Assembly (NCBI GenBank): GCA_003281795.1
Contig: QCAW01000003.1
Location: 1 to 64,000 of the forward strand
Direction of reading: 5' to 3'
DNA: 64,000 nucleotides
Origin: Pelagibacteraceae bacterium AG-345-F21
Lineage (GTDB): Bacteria > Pseudomonadota > Alphaproteobacteria > Pelagibacterales > Pelagibacteraceae
The notes below the pieces were generated by a model that was not told the origin of the DNA, ran no database searches, and was given only the letters and a program-made list of their open reading frames with translations. Positions 62,859 through 64,000 of this stretch are shown in pieces. Position 1 is the stretch's first letter; every line of letters begins with the position of its first letter. The position numbers and the translations under genes were made by a program.

Positions 62859-64000
62859 TATAAAAGTTTTTTTATTTCTTTTATACTATTATCTAATATT
62901 TCTTTTCCTAAATCATTAATTTTTTTATTAGTTTGGTTGTTGTTTGAAATTATATTTTTAAAATCTTTAGATAATTTTTCTGATAATTCTTTTTCATTTT
63001 TAATTTCTTCAGTAATTTTGTATGAATTTAACAATTTGTAGATTTCTTTGAAATTAACTACGAAAGGTCCATGATATACTTTGCAGCCTAGTTTAGCAGC
63101 TTCAATTGGATTTTGTCCACTTTCATTTTTTAAATTTTGAAGAATAGATTTTCCCATAAAAACACTATTAAAATATTTTAGAAATTCATGAATAACTCCA
63201 AATGAATTTACTATTACCACTTGTGTTTTATCTTCGATAATTTCATTTTTATTTAATATTTGGGATATGAAATTTTGATCGTCACATAATAACTTTATTT
63301 CATTTGATCTATTTATATGTCGGGGAATAATTATTGTTTTAATATTATTAAATTCTTTTTTCAAAAGTTTATGAGTTTTTAAGCAAAAAATCTCTTCACC
63401 TTTATGAGTGCTTACAGCGCCCCAAATTGTGTTTTTATTAAAAAAATTTTCATTTTTACTTTTAAATTTATCGATATTAATTTTACCGGCTAATTTTATA
63501 TTTCCTATAAATTTAATATTTTTTGCATTTAACTGATCTAAATAATTTTTTGAAGTTTGACTTGAGGGTAAACACAAGTCAAAAGTATTAAAAATATTTT
63601 TTGCAAATCTTGGTATAAGACTCCATCTAGAAAAAGATTTATTTGTTATTCTTCCGTTTATAAGAACTGACGGAATTTTTCTTTTTTTAATTTCAAATAT
63701 TAAATTGGGCCAAATTTCAGAGTCAACAAATAAAACTAAATTGGGCTTCCATTTATCCAAAAAAGTTTTAATTAAAAATTTTACGTCTAAAGGAAAGTAT
63801 CTATGGCTTACATGATTATCTAGTTTATATTTACTTTCAACTAATTTCCCAGAACTTAGTGTAATAGTAGTTATAAGAAATTCTAAATTTTTATCAGTAT
63901 CTTTAAGCTTTTCTATCACCGGAAATATGCTCTGAACTTCTCCTATACTAGCAGCATGAAGCCAAATTAGTTTTTTTTTATAATTTCTATTTATTCTAAA
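62858..64000 (-). CDS. waaA: 3-deoxy-D-manno-octulosonic acid transferase (WaaA), N-terminus outside window
   Basis: Kdo transferase that adds Kdo from CMP-Kdo to lipid IVA. The frame stays open to the window edge, so the true start lies beyond 64000; a GTG at 63919 is only an internal codon. IWLHAASIGEVQ (with the catalytic Glu), LFVDSEIWPN, INGRITNKSFSRW and GKSILQNLKNESGQNPIEAA are family blocks. The visible 381 residues are most of the protein. Together with KdsD and KdsB this completes much of a Kdo branch. Confidence 0.94.
   Translation of the reverse strand, partial: FRINRNYKKKLIWLHAASIGEVQSIFPVIEKLKDTDKNLEFLITTITLSSGKLVESKYKLDNHVSHRYFPLDVKFLIKTFLDKWKPNLVLFVDSEIWPNLIFEIKKRKIPSVLINGRITNKSFSRWSLIPRFAKNIFNTFDLCLPSSQTSKNYLDQLNAKNIKFIGNIKLAGKINIDKFKSKNENFFNKNTIWGAVSTHKGEEIFCLKTHKLLKKEFNNIKTIIIPRHINRSNEIKLLCDDQNFISQILNKNEIIEDKTQVVIVNSFGVIHEFLKYFNSVFMGKSILQNLKNESGQNPIEAAKLGCKVYHGPFVVNFKEIYKLLNSYKITEEIKNEKELSEKLSKDFKNIISNNNQTNKKINDLGKEILDNSIKEIKKLL

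Overview
The window reads as a Pelagibacterales (SAR11) alphaproteobacterial chromosome. DNA is very AT-rich (about 30% G+C by eye), proteins are Lys/Asn/Ile-rich and genes are packed, many sharing start/stop bases. The order rpsA-ihfB-pyrF-trpFBA-accD-folC, GcrA, a short HisG with HisZ, a tRNA-His lacking G-1, and a tandem glycine riboswitch in front of malate synthase all fit. I see no insertion sequence, prophage, CRISPR array, toxin-antitoxin pair or rRNA operon. This is core genome, so most interest lies in regulatory elements and unusual motifs inside core enzymes.

Layout. 1-5 kb: end of purE, purK, then a minus-strand group (TauD-type dioxygenase, YedK/HMCES-type protein, a tiny Lys-rich ORF, FAH-family enzyme, membrane protein, NQO-type oxidoreductase, 53-residue membrane protein). 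5-10 kb plus: small basic protein, terminator, rlmN-like gene, ADP-ribosylglycohydrolase-like gene, rmuC, sbcB, thioredoxin-like gene. 10.1-22.5 kb minus: one unbroken run of 14 genes with no gap above 6 bp, rnd-kdsD-lptC-lptB-aroA-cmk-rpsA-ihfB-pyrF-trpF-trpB-trpA-accD-folC; lptA is missing from its usual place. 22.6-29.5 kb plus: NDUFA9-like gene, SMR-like protein, then ugpB-(hairpin)-ugpA-ugpE-ugpC and a glycerophosphodiesterase, then two small membrane proteins. 29.5-31.6 kb minus: PiT-like permease, aquaporin, small membrane protein. 31.7-34.8 kb: divergent znuA / znuC-znuB-zur with two Zur boxes.

34.8-46.8 kb: gcrA, ABC-2 permease, argD, argF, membrane cytochrome c, kdsB, pheA, SRP RNA, dnaX-ybaB-recR, glcB with its glycine riboswitch, accA. 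46.9-50.5 kb: cold-shock gene, a hairpin-rich spacer, tRNA-His, hisS-hisZ-hisG. 50.4-52.5 kb: groS-groL with a sigma32-type promoter and a terminator buried in the hisG 3' coding end. 52.6-59 kb plus: HAD phosphatase, ribF, ileS, lspA, DUF3035-type lipoprotein, pgi. 59-64 kb: rsmD, purD, DUF2093 gene, then lpxL, lpxK and waaA, the last running off the window.

The genes jointly cover purine, tryptophan, arginine, phenylalanine and histidine synthesis, lipid A/Kdo synthesis and export, fatty-acid initiation (accA and accD), glycerophosphodiester/phosphate scavenging and zinc uptake. The best leads are coordinated substitutions in TrpA and TrpB, an SMR protein without its essential Glu, a membrane-anchored AccA, altered motifs in FolC and RlmN, and several compact RNA arrangements (tRNA-His/hisS, SRP RNA/dnaX, terminator inside hisG, possible leaderless mRNAs).
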